Positions 55,239-64,000 of a stretch of DNA of 64,000 nucleotides are shown piece after piece. This DNA is from Amaurobius ferox (lineage: Eukaryota > Arthropoda > Arachnida > Araneae > Amaurobiidae): contig OX578146.1 of assembly GCA_951213105.1 (NCBI GenBank), positions 51,305,275 to 51,369,274 of the forward strand, given 5' to 3'. Both the position numbers and the translations under genes were made by a program. The first letter of the stretch is position 1. Each line of letters starts with the position of its first letter. The notes beneath the pieces are model-generated. The model was given only the letters and a program-made list of their open reading frames with translations, was not told the origin of the DNA and did no database searches.

Positions 55239-57709
55239 ACAATAATCAATATGTCCAATTAAAAAATATCCGATAATAAATGACCATTTTATATCACCTT
55301 TTTTTTAAATGCTAATATAAAAGTAATTTAAAAAAATAATATTTTATTTTAGAATACTAATATACTAATATAAATACTAATATATTTTAAATACTAATAT
55401 CAATTTTTAAAACTAATATAAAAGAGAATTAAATTTTTGCCTGCGCACACGCAGAGTGTTGCTATTTATGTCTCTTACAGCCGTGATCCATAACTGGATA
55501 TAGTATTTAATTCCAGGAGCTTTGCAAGCCCCATAAATTAAATATGACCCAGAAAAATGAATTTTGACCATAAGCCTATATCACATATGGTCAATAATGC
55601 CCCCCCTTCCCCCCTCCGCTACCAAAGTCCTTGTTAGCCTACTCATTTCCTCATTGTTTGTAAATTGTATACTATAGTATTTACTTCTTGTGGAATAAAA
55701 AATTCAATTACACTTTCCTTCCTGACTGAAATCTATTTTTTAAACAAAAACTTCCATAATTATATTTAAAGTGCGACGACCGATGAAAATACAGTTTATC
55801 TCTTTTAAAACTCATGTTTTTATCTGTAACGAAAAACGGCGAAGTTGTTTTTATCGAACGCGCTATTTGAATTCTTTAGTCAGTTCTTTTTATCTGATAA
55901 AACGTACACTCATAGATGTGATATCACGCGATTAGGCAAAAATACTGAAATCAGTTTTACTTTAGATGACTGTAGGATGGATAACATTATTGCCAGTGGA
56001 GGTTTCGTAATTGGTTTTGTAATGAAATTTCACTGTTAAGTAGATAATGAAGCCTTTTGAGGCTCTACTTTTAAAGCGATAGCGAGGAAATTCTGGTAAC
56101 CTGGATTTTCTTGAAATTCGAGGAAGCCAAGCGAGTTAGGAGCGTAACTTCCTTAAAATCGACTCAAATTTGATTGTGTGTGAAAGTTTCGTTGGCATAG
56201 TAAAAACTCAACCGATTCGAATTACATTTTGTACATAATCATGTTTTAGGTCATGTTTAGTATGAAGTAATCATGTAAATCATGTCGTAAACAGGAAGCA
56301 ATCATGTGTTAGGTCATGACAAATTGAATTGCATTTTGTATATAGCGTGAAGTAATCATGTTTTACCTCATGACAAAGTTCGAATTTTAAATTTCAGTCT
56401 ATGTACTGAAATGTTTGAAATCAAATGGAAGATAATGCTAAATCTATAGAGAAAAATTATCTTAAAGAAAAATTTTCGGGCCAAACAGAATTTTCTATTT
56501 GTTTGATATAACTTGTATAATTGCATATACTAATATGTCTTGCTCATTAATTGTCTAATTTTTAATATTTTGAATTTTTTAATAATTTCATGAATTCAAG
56601 TATGTGACTAGATATACTGCTTAGCTTCAATTTCCAGTCGCAAGCGACTGTTTTAATTTTTACTGCTTATGTATAGAAGCAGACATAACATATATCGTAC
56701 AAAAACATTAATAGCATCTTAAGGCCGTCTTAACCCTTGCTGGAGGCCCCTAGGCAAAAGTAGATTCTAGCGCCTCATAAAACTTTTATAGTAGAAAAAA
56801 AAGGGCGTGTTAAACATGAGAGATTTTTTCACGCCAAATTGGCAGGCCGTACAATCTGGGCCGAAGAAGCATAAAGCTTCGTGGGCCTTCCGTATTTACC
56901 TACTTTGTTTATAGTCAGGGCCTGATTAACGCACTGGTCTCCGGGGGGCCCCAAATTTTAAGATTGTCTGGAGGAGGTCTGTTAATTCCCCCAAAGCTTT
57001 TTTTTTTTATTTGGCTGCTACCTAGTGCATAACTCTTGATTTCCGCCTTTTGTGCATCTTTGTACCACCTTTTAATTTTACTTTGACTTTGTAGCGTATA
57101 ATCCAAATAAAACTTAAGAGGTTTTTTTTGGTTATTTCTATAATTTTTCCTTTTAAAAACTGTACCGTGTTCTGTCCGATCCAACTCAGCAGGCTAACGA
57201 CGAAAAGAAGAAGAAAGAAAAAGGCCAGATTAACGCACAGGGCCCGACTTAGCTTAATTGGGGCCCGGGCAGACATTCCTCCAGGGCCCCCTTCACATCT
57301 CGATATGTATGAAATGAACAAAAATATTTTTTAAAAGCATAATTGCATTCTATAAAAGGTATACAAAATGTGATTTTTACTTATTTTAACGGAATGTAAA
57401 TTATTGACAACTTTTTCATCATAACCAAGATGCTAATTTTATACGGTTAATACATACTCAAAATGAATCTATCCAAGCGCTGGACATTCCCACGGGATAC
57501 ATTTATTTTTGAGGTAGCAGTCGCTAATTTTTCGATGGTGCAGTTGCTTAATTTGGGGGCCTCTCTGATGTGAGGGCCGTGGGGCAGCTGCCCCGGATGC
57601 TCCTGCGTTAGTCAGATCTTGCTAACTCATATTTAAAAGATGGGTTTTGTTCTTTGATTCATCTGCTGCGATTCAAACTAAGGAGCCTTACTGCAAATGC
57701 TAGAGGCTG
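54693..57709. other. AT-rich stretch with microsatellites, no gene recognised
   Basis: TTA/ATC-type microsatellite at 54729-54790 and a perfect AT dinucleotide run of over 60 bp at about 55163-55233. Recurrent GAAGTAATCATGTTTTA-like words lie at 56226-56390. Transposon-end-like words GGCCTGATTAACGCA (56927) and GCTCCTGCGTTAGTCAG (57600) suggest an old hAT-like element spanning roughly 56925-57620, without a confirmed duplication. A 64-codon frame at 55845-56039 is unrecognised. Confidence 0.45.
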
Positions 57710-58140
57710 GGATCGACAACCAGAGGCTGTTCGATTTTTCGACAGAAGAGCACGTTTCAAGCATCCAGGAAATCGAATCGAACGTTTTTGAGGTAATATC
57801 TGTGTGTATGTGTGTGTATGTCCGTGAGTCTGTGGAGACGATATCTCACGAACGAATGGAGCGTTACGAACAACATTTGGTACAAAAATTAAGATGAGTG
57901 AATATGTGAAGTCTATTGATTTCAAACACAAACCAATGTTCGGACGATCCATAAAGTTTTGAATGAAATTTTTTGATAGAAATCATCAAAATATCAGTTT
58001 TTCAAGATTTTTAACCGTGGCCTTTTTCAAAATTGAAAAACTGAATGCGACGGCTCTTGAGGTGACGCAGGATAAGAGAGAGATGCTTCACTTAATATTA
58101 GCCGCTGAATGGGTTATTATTATCATTATTTTGCAAATTG
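57710..58140 (+). repeat. Family C fragment
   Basis: TTTTCGACAGAAGAGCACG, a GTGTGTATGTCCGTGAG microsatellite, GATATCTCACGAACGAATGG and ACATTTGGTACAAAAATTAA follow the order of the C copy at 17524. Both ends are truncated. Confidence 0.6.
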
Positions 58141-58187
58141 TTGAGACTCGTTTGGCTATTTTTAGATAATATTTGACAACACTTGTG

Positions 58188-58250
58188 CCAGTCCCGGCCG
58201 TCCAAATAGTTGCTCAAGTCCACTGGATAAGTCGGACGGTCTGGGTTTTC
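58188..58250 (+). repeat. Family F core fragment
   Basis: CAGTCCCGGCCGTCCAAATA … AAGTCGGACGGTCTGGG matches the right part of family F; short, bounded by a repeated ACACTTGTGCCAGT on both sides (58173 and 58252), probably its target duplication. Confidence 0.55.
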
Positions 58251-58493
58251 AACACTTGTGCCAGTAGCGTGATGTGTTTTGATGATGTTCGTTATTGAGG
58301 AGGAGGGGGGAATTCCACCACTGAATCTGCTTCACCCATTCCTGATATCACCAGCCGCCATTGCTAGAAGTCTGAGTATACATCTGAGTTTATTGAGTAC
58401 AAAATTGCTTACCCTTGTAGTTTGGATACAGTTACTATGGGGTTCAACCCCCCCCCCTCTTTCTGTGCTAACAATAAACTATGATTATGAAGG

Positions 58494-59184
58494 CAGGGCC
58501 GTAGCCATTGACGAAATTTAAGAGGGGCTGGCGTGAAATTCAAGGGGGTCTTAAACAATCTTAAAGAAGGGGCTTACCAAAAACACAGTTAATCATTAGC
58601 ATTTATTAACTATAACAGTTACTATTATATATATCAATCCATATAAATTATTAACAAATAATTGCATATTTATATTTGTAAGCTAAGAGTTAATTAGGAA
58701 AATCCCTATTAGCTACTATACATCAATAAAAATATATAATAATTACAACTGATTTTAATATAAGCATTAACTTGTAGCAAAGCTGTTAATGAATCGAAGG
58801 AAATTCCTGAAGGTTAATGCAAGTTAACGCTTAATATTAACTCTTAACTACTTATCAATTGAATTTGACTCTATAATGTATAATAGTGAACCCCTGCAAT
58901 AATACAAAAGTATCCAAATACTATTTTCTTAATTTTTAAATATTTTTAAATTAAATATGCAAATAAATTGATCATCAGTATACCCACAAATTATAGCTAA
59001 ATTAAAAAAAAAAAAATCTGCAAAGCAAAGTAAATTATAAGAAAAAAATTCATTTGAATGACATGTTGGATAAAATTTCATATCATTACTGAAAATGCTA
59101 TACTTTTATCAGGCGGCTGAGTATACCTCTTGGGGGAAGGGAGCTTAGCCCCCCCCCCCCCCCGTCCCTTGTTCTACGGCTCAG
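58494..59184. mobile_element. hAT-like non-autonomous element (old)
   Basis: Left terminus CAGGGCCGTAG, right terminus CTACGGCTCAG in inverted orientation. Flanks TATGAAGG (58486-58493) and CATGAAGA (59185-59192) agree at six of eight bases. No coding sequence; a long C run lies near 59150-59163. Confidence 0.5.
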
Positions 59185-59208
59185 CATGAAGATGGAGTAT
59201 GATACAGA

Positions 59209-59412
59209 TAGTGTTTTTTTCAGAACTTTTTGACTGGGGGGGGGGGGGACGAGTTTTCTATTTGTCTTATATAAATACATTTAAATGATTTGTCCCATAA
59301 ATTGAAACTAGGTTAACATAAAATGTTTCCGGGGAAAGGGCGAATACTTGTCTAAGGGGGGGGGGCCTTCGCCCTCCCCCCTCCGCCGGAGGTATGCCTG
59401 ATAGAAACACTG
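59209..59412. mobile_element. G-tract MITE, copy E4
   Basis: TAGTGTTTTTTTCAGAAC … GCCTGATAGAAACACTG, with two G runs, a C-rich end and the family's middle GGTTAACATAAAATGTTTCC. Decayed at both termini relative to E2. Confidence 0.8.
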
Positions 59413-60847
59413 GACACAGAGAGATGAACACAAGCAAGTAAGTCACTTTTCCTGTCCTTCAACCCTTCTTCATTTTGCAGGTGTGTAGGGACAATAGGGT
59501 TAGGGGTTCCAATAAATTCCTAGCATTTTCTCCCCTCAGCTACTCAAACCTTTTCATGCGAAAAGTGTCTGTTTTCACAGCTAATGCTTGCTTTTTTGCT
59601 AATGCTTGCTTCTAGTAAGTGCCAGCTCATTACTAAGAAGAGAAAAGTCTCAACATTCGTCTCAAATAGTACAATGTGGGAAATAGATTCAGAATATCAT
59701 GTTCAGGATATCAACTGTGAGGGATTACCAAATTTGTTCGATTATCGGGTATCAAATTTATATGGGGGTACAAAAATGGAAAAAGTTAATTTAAAACAAA
59801 GTAATGGCCATTAAATGGGATATTTATTTGCCCAATACGTTACACAGACTGGATTACATTGTACAGTATGTGAAAGTACGTCGTTTAGATTAAATTAAAA
59901 ATTATAAGGTAAATTTCAGTGAACAGAAATCTTCCTATTAAATAATTTAATCTATTACAGTAAATACACCCCAGTACAGTCAAGCGGACCTGAATGCAGT
60001 TTGGCTGTACTGGGGGGGGGGGGGTTACCGGGTACATTAATCTTTACTACCAAGCCCTGACCAGTAATAATTGCGAAACAGGCATATAAACAAAGAAAGG
60101 CATTGGGATACTCAAGTCAAGAATTTTCTTGTTAATTTATATGTTTATATTAAAAAGCTAAAACTGCTTCAGCGTTTAGGATCCCGTCCAGCGGCGGAAG
60201 GATAGAGGGTCCTGAATAATAGGATATTCGATGTGAAACATGTTTTACAGGTATAGATGAGAAAATGGTTTTAGTATAAGTAAATAAATATGCATGCACT
60301 TCAGTGTAAATTCGGATCTCATATTTAAATGTTATGAAACTTTTAAACATGAGATTCAATAATTTTGAATTATGAATTTCTGAACTGTTTATTCAATTCA
60401 TTCTTAATTATTAGATCTGATTTTTGCACTTTAGCAGACTTAATCATGCTATATTTTCAAACTCCTTTTTCAGAATTTCATTTACCCTCCAAAAGTATTC
60501 CTTAATGCAAATCCCCAAAATAGCACTATTTGTAAATCTGAGTGCGGATTTCGAATTTTTGAGGCTCTATAGGCATCTTTGCTTGCCACCCCCCCCCCCC
60601 CCCCAAGGTCGCCCATACACAGTGTGGAGGCCCCTATGTACATTTATCACGACTCTCTTCATATTTGATTTTTCCACTTTTGTGAATTTGTCATGCTCCC
60701 CCCCCCCCCCCCTCAAAAATATTATTGCGGGTCCGGACCCACCACTTGAGTGGTGTCTGTGCACCTTATGTCCCCCCTCCCCCAATAATATTTAACACAA
60801 CTTTAGTACACCAACGATCATTTCGGTTATTTACAAATTTTATTTTA
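59413..60847. other. Spacer with homopolymers, no gene recognised
   Basis: Contains G/C runs at about 60005-60016, 60590-60604 and 60700-60712 and a short inverted word CCAGTACAG/CTGTACTGG near 59970-60005. Frames at 59584-59814 and 60424-60795 do not resemble known proteins. Confidence 0.4.
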
Positions 60848-61240
60848 CAGTCAACCCTCCTATAGCGCTGTTTCCGTATAACGCGGAGTAAAATTTGCGA
60901 CAGCTCTCCCATAACGTGGTACTCATAAAACACTGTTCCCATATAACGCGGTAGTCTTATAAAGCGATTTTTCTATAATACAACTCAATTAGCAGTCTTC
61001 CTTAAGCATGAGTTTTTCCATTGCCCTTTTACGGCTGAAATTAACAGGGTATCCCCCGTTTTTTCATCCACGCACATCACCATTATCCAATTTCAGTTAT
61101 CAAGGAAATCCCCTGTAAATGCAGAAATATACAGTATTGCGATTTCCATGTAATGCGGTACGAATTGTTTGTTCTGTTTTGTACTAATTGAGTTTCTTAT
61201 AACGCGGTACGAATTAATCGCGTTATAGGAGGGTTGACTG
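60848..61240. mobile_element. Pogo/Tigger-like MITE (393 bp) with TA duplication
   Basis: Termini CAGTCAACCCTCCTATAGCG and its inverted partner ATAGGAGGGTTGACTG, flanked by TA on both sides (60846-60847, 61241-61242). Subterminal repeats TATAACGCGGTA recur in both halves. No transposase. TA target duplication and CAGT…ACTG termini fit Tc1/mariner-pogo MITEs. Confidence 0.9.
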
Positions 61241-61242
61241 TA

Positions 61243-61819
61243 CTTATCTTTATTTAAAATTGAATTTGAATGTATTTTATTATAACAGAAGAGTGTTGTG
61301 TTGCCTCTCTAACAACGCTGTGTTGTCTTTAACAATCCCCAACAAAGCTTTAGAAATTTTATTTTACTTATCTTTATTTAAAATGGAAGCACAAGTTTGA
61401 CTTTTGACAAGTGTCTTTCCTAGAGTAACCATATTACTGCATCCTTTCCGTACGTGTTGATAAAAGAAGTTCTACATAAATGAATTACAAATGACAGTTC
61501 TCATTCTGGAAATGCTATAATTAGCCCTTTAAGGTTTTATACTCAATAGTTATAATTTAGTTTTAAGAATAAATTGCTTATTTTTAAAAACTTGAACCAA
61601 AGTACATTTTTGTTTCGGTTCAAAATGTTCGCTTTTATTTTCACTAATCGTATCCAGCAACGCATTTTATTACGATCAACAATTACTCTTGTTTCTACTT
61701 GGAACTTCCGCTACGCATCTAAATATCAAAAACAAGTAATAAAAATCCCAACTTTCACTTGCTCAATCGCCTTTTCGTCAACAAAATCCCCACAGCTATC
61801 AAAATAAATAACCCGTCAC
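61243..61819. other. AT-rich stretch, no gene recognised
   Basis: Upstream flank of the putative gene start. Two copies of TTTACTTATCTTTATTTAAAAT (at ~61242 and ~61362) are noted. Nothing coding recognised. Confidence 0.4.
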
Positions 61820-62164
61820 ATCACCTTTTCCTTTGTACAACAGATGGCGCTTCGCGCGGTAGCTCGCGCACGCGCCCACGCAACTAATTGTAGTCGACCA
61901 GCTGCCTTGTTCGCGACTGCAGCCAGTTTCGTCAGTTGAGTCAGTGACGTACAGTGAGGTGGAAGTGTGTGTGTGATCGTCTTAGAAAAGTTGATCGTTT
62001 GCATTTCCTGTTACTGCAAAATCGTTGACGCACTGGATTAACTACTATTGCTTACATTATAAACCATTCCGTGGATTTAAATCATTTGTGGAATTTTGTG
62101 TTTCGTGCAATTATTATTGACTTTGGAAATTTTAGTTTTTTTTAATCTATGAGCTTGGTGCAAG
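61820..62164 (+). promoter_or_regulatory. GC-richer promoter/5'UTR of the gene starting at 62165
   Basis: From about 61840 the base composition changes abruptly to CpG-containing sequence (GCGCTTCGCGCGGTAGCTCG and following), unlike the AT-rich surroundings. It holds a consensus AP-1 site TGAGTCA (61937-61943) and one base further a CRE-like TGACGTA (61945-61951). No TATA box is evident. These are classic sites for bZIP factors, so the gene could respond to Fos/Jun/ATF-type signals; that is inference from motifs only. The exact transcription start is not determined. Confidence 0.5.
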
Positions 62165-62366
62165 ATGACCCTCATCTTGCCTTACGGCTCTGAACAAATT
62201 GGAAATAACCAATTATTTTCTGGAGGTGCTCGCAATTCCAACATGCCTTGTGTGTTCGACGGAGAGGCCCTAGACTTTGAGTCCGCCCTTATGACGGCAG
62301 ACTGGAATTCGGACATAAACGAGTATAGAGCTCCAGCTGATGATTTTAGTACGAAAGCGCCATCTG
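62165..62366 (+). CDS. Probable first coding exon of an unidentified gene
   Basis: ATG with a favourable A at -3 opens 67 codons and one extra base, ending at TCTG|GTGAGTAA, a strong splice donor (phase 1). The peptide begins MTLILPYGSEQIG and contains an acidic, aromatic stretch (FDGEALDFESALMTADWN, then DINEY). Such composition is common in transcription-factor activation regions, but I do not recognise the family. Support for a real exon comes from the preceding GC-rich promoter-like region, the start context and the donor, and balanced codon composition unlike the AT-rich surroundings. The downstream exon lies beyond the window or was not found; a long first intron is normal for arthropod regulatory genes. 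Confidence 0.55.
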
Positions 62367-64000
62367 GTGAGTAAAGATCTCACTTTCTTTCCGTTAAGTC
62401 AATTAGATAATGTATTTCTAATTATCTTTGCATTGTTAAAAGAATTGAATTTAAGAAATCACAAATTTAGCTTATCTTGAGTTGTTGATTAAACGACGTT
62501 GTGTAGCATTTTTTTTTAGCTTGTTTAGTTTAACGTATTTGAGAATATTTTTTTTAAATTTAATGCTTTTTTGACGTTTTAAAGAGTTTTTTTTTTTTTT
62601 AGTTTCATTTCGCATAAAAATTGGGTTTTTACTGATACAGTGTTTTATTCTTAACACTTTGCAGTTTTTTTACTATTAAAAGTTATTCTATAAATCTTGG
62701 GTCAAAAATTTATGTTTCGAATGGAATGTGCTTATCTTATTCTATCTCTGGATGATCAATCTTGCAACCAGATGTCGACAGAAAACTGATAAGTACCTAC
62801 CTCATGTGATATGCCATCGATGTTTTTCCCTTTGGCGCGAATTGGCGACAATCCCGATTCCAGCTGGTTTAATAGGTTTGCTGCATTTTTCGTTGGGAAG
62901 GACGTTTTCTTCCCTTTTTCCCCCAGCAATTAAGAAAATGCTTTCTTTTCTTAGATCTGTCACGTAGTTTTGAAATTGGTTTATAAACAAAAACAAGCCT
63001 TTCAATGAGCTGCTTTTTTTTTTTTTTTTTATATATTTTCAGTAGTATTTATCGATTTCTTTCCCTATGTTTATTTATTGGACTACATTGTTATTTTATC
63101 TAATTTTATATAACATAATTTATATATCTGTATAATTTCACAAGCCCGCTGACCTGGGAAACGTGATTTTTTTACAATTAAAATAATTTATTTTATTTAT
63201 ACTATCTTTTATGTCAATTTTTAATGTCTTGTCCTTGATTTAAGTTAAAGAAAAATGCAAGTTAGGTTAGTTCCTTCCGAGGACGTTCATTTGTAGAAGT
63301 TAACGGGCAAAAATGATCTTTTCCAAATTTTAGTTATCACTTGGTTCTTACATCCACGTGTAAACAAAATAGAATTATTGTGTATCTGTTGTTGCGGCAA
63401 ACCTAACTTGAATACAGAGCGGTATGGGAAAAAGCTTTAAACCTCAGCAAGGTTATGTAGTAGTCAATGCATGCATAATAAGTCATAGGGACACAAAATT
63501 GAGTGCTTAGTGTGCAGCATATTCAAGTTAGTCTTGCCGCGAGTATACATAGTTACTATGTATAATTATATTTTGTCGTCTACGCTTTCAAATGTAATCA
63601 TCTAAAATTGCTTTTTAACATCTTTATGAATGAAATATACAAAATTCTTATCTGGAATTATTCCAGATTTTCTTAATTCTTTAATATCTCAATTGAAAAG
63701 TCATGTATTTGTACAAAAATTTAAGTTTACAATATCATTATTTAATTTTCAGTTTCATGTCATTGAATTCAGTCTTTTAGGACTTTTTTTTTTCGGGGGG
63801 GGGGGGGGCACGTTTTCGATTTGCCTTATATAAATATATCTAAATGCTGTCACATAAATAGAAACTAAGTTAATACAAAATGCCTCCTGGGGGGGGGGGT
63901 AATAATCGTCCCCCCCCGGACGTATGCCTGAAAGAATTTCAAAGCGCTAACTTAATTTGCAAAGGTTTCTGTAAAAAAACTATATGCAAAATGGAAATGT
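62367..64000 (+). other. Putative first intron, with a G-tract MITE
   Basis: AT-rich, T-runs (63014-63030), no further exon recognised. Frames at 62472-62657, 62728-62967 and 63630-63833 look like chance. The MITE copy at 63770-63940 lies inside. Confidence 0.4.
63770..63940. mobile_element. G-tract MITE, copy E5
   Basis: CAGTCTTTTAGGAC … GCCTGAAAGAATTTC with a 13-G run, CACGTTTTCGATTTGCCTTA, GTTAATACAAAATGCCTCC and a second G run then C run. It has the same order of blocks as E1-E4, with a decayed right terminus. Confidence 0.75.

Overview
The window reads as AT-rich, intergenic, transposon-dense DNA of a metazoan nuclear genome, most likely an arthropod. The reasons are GT-AG introns, a tRNA gene without encoded CCA, several DNA-transposon superfamilies, and long microsatellites and homopolymers. 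No marker in the window fixes the species. Ordinary host genes are scarce: one tRNA-Val(AAC) gene near 6.4 kb and what looks like the first coding exon and GC-richer promoter of a protein-coding gene at 61.8-62.4 kb.

The centre of the window is its main feature. Positions 30130-42991 form a 12,862-bp, almost perfect palindrome. Two 6,059-bp arms, identical apart from a handful of differences, flank a 744-bp unique centre. Each arm carries a complete Polinton/adintovirus-type family-B DNA polymerase gene (exonuclease and polymerase motifs intact, C2H2 fingers at the N terminus, one phase-0 intron), transcribed outward from the centre. The element starts 5'-AG, ends CT-3' and is flanked by a 6-bp target-site duplication (CACAAT), which is the Polinton/Maverick signature. 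No integrase, ATPase, protease or capsid gene is present. It looks like a mobile element made only of polymerase plus giant terminal inverted repeats, or a palindromic deletion derivative of a protein-primed replicon that was captured by an integrase acting in trans. It sits inside an older dispersed repeat, whose relatives in this window show the unoccupied site.

The flanks are layered repeats. From the left: a degraded ~190-bp satellite (1.45-5.7 kb) interrupted by three copies of repeat family A; a fresh 145-bp triplication beside the tRNA; an hAT element with 8-bp duplications (7.1-9.3 kb) holding a hAT transposase C-terminal remnant, a PIF1-helicase (Helitron-type) remnant and a G-tract MITE; an inverted repeat pair (12.4-14.3 kb); family A with family B nested in it (15.1-17.1 kb); a family C copy and a fragment with a hammerhead-ribozyme-like core (17.5-19.1 kb); further A copies, one broken by a 554-bp hAT MITE (20.3-23.3 kb); a 41-bp minisatellite grown inside repeat F (24.0-24.5 kb); and a second B copy (27.3-28.7 kb).

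To the right of the palindrome lie a ~140-bp triplication, a smaller 1.5-kb palindrome whose two arms each keep an open THAP-domain exon with a splice donor (45.5-47.1 kb), several G-tract MITEs, more A, C and F copies, a hAT-like element, a pogo/Tigger-like MITE with TA duplication (60.8-61.2 kb), and the putative gene start. Repeat-family letters A-F are local names given here, not database names.
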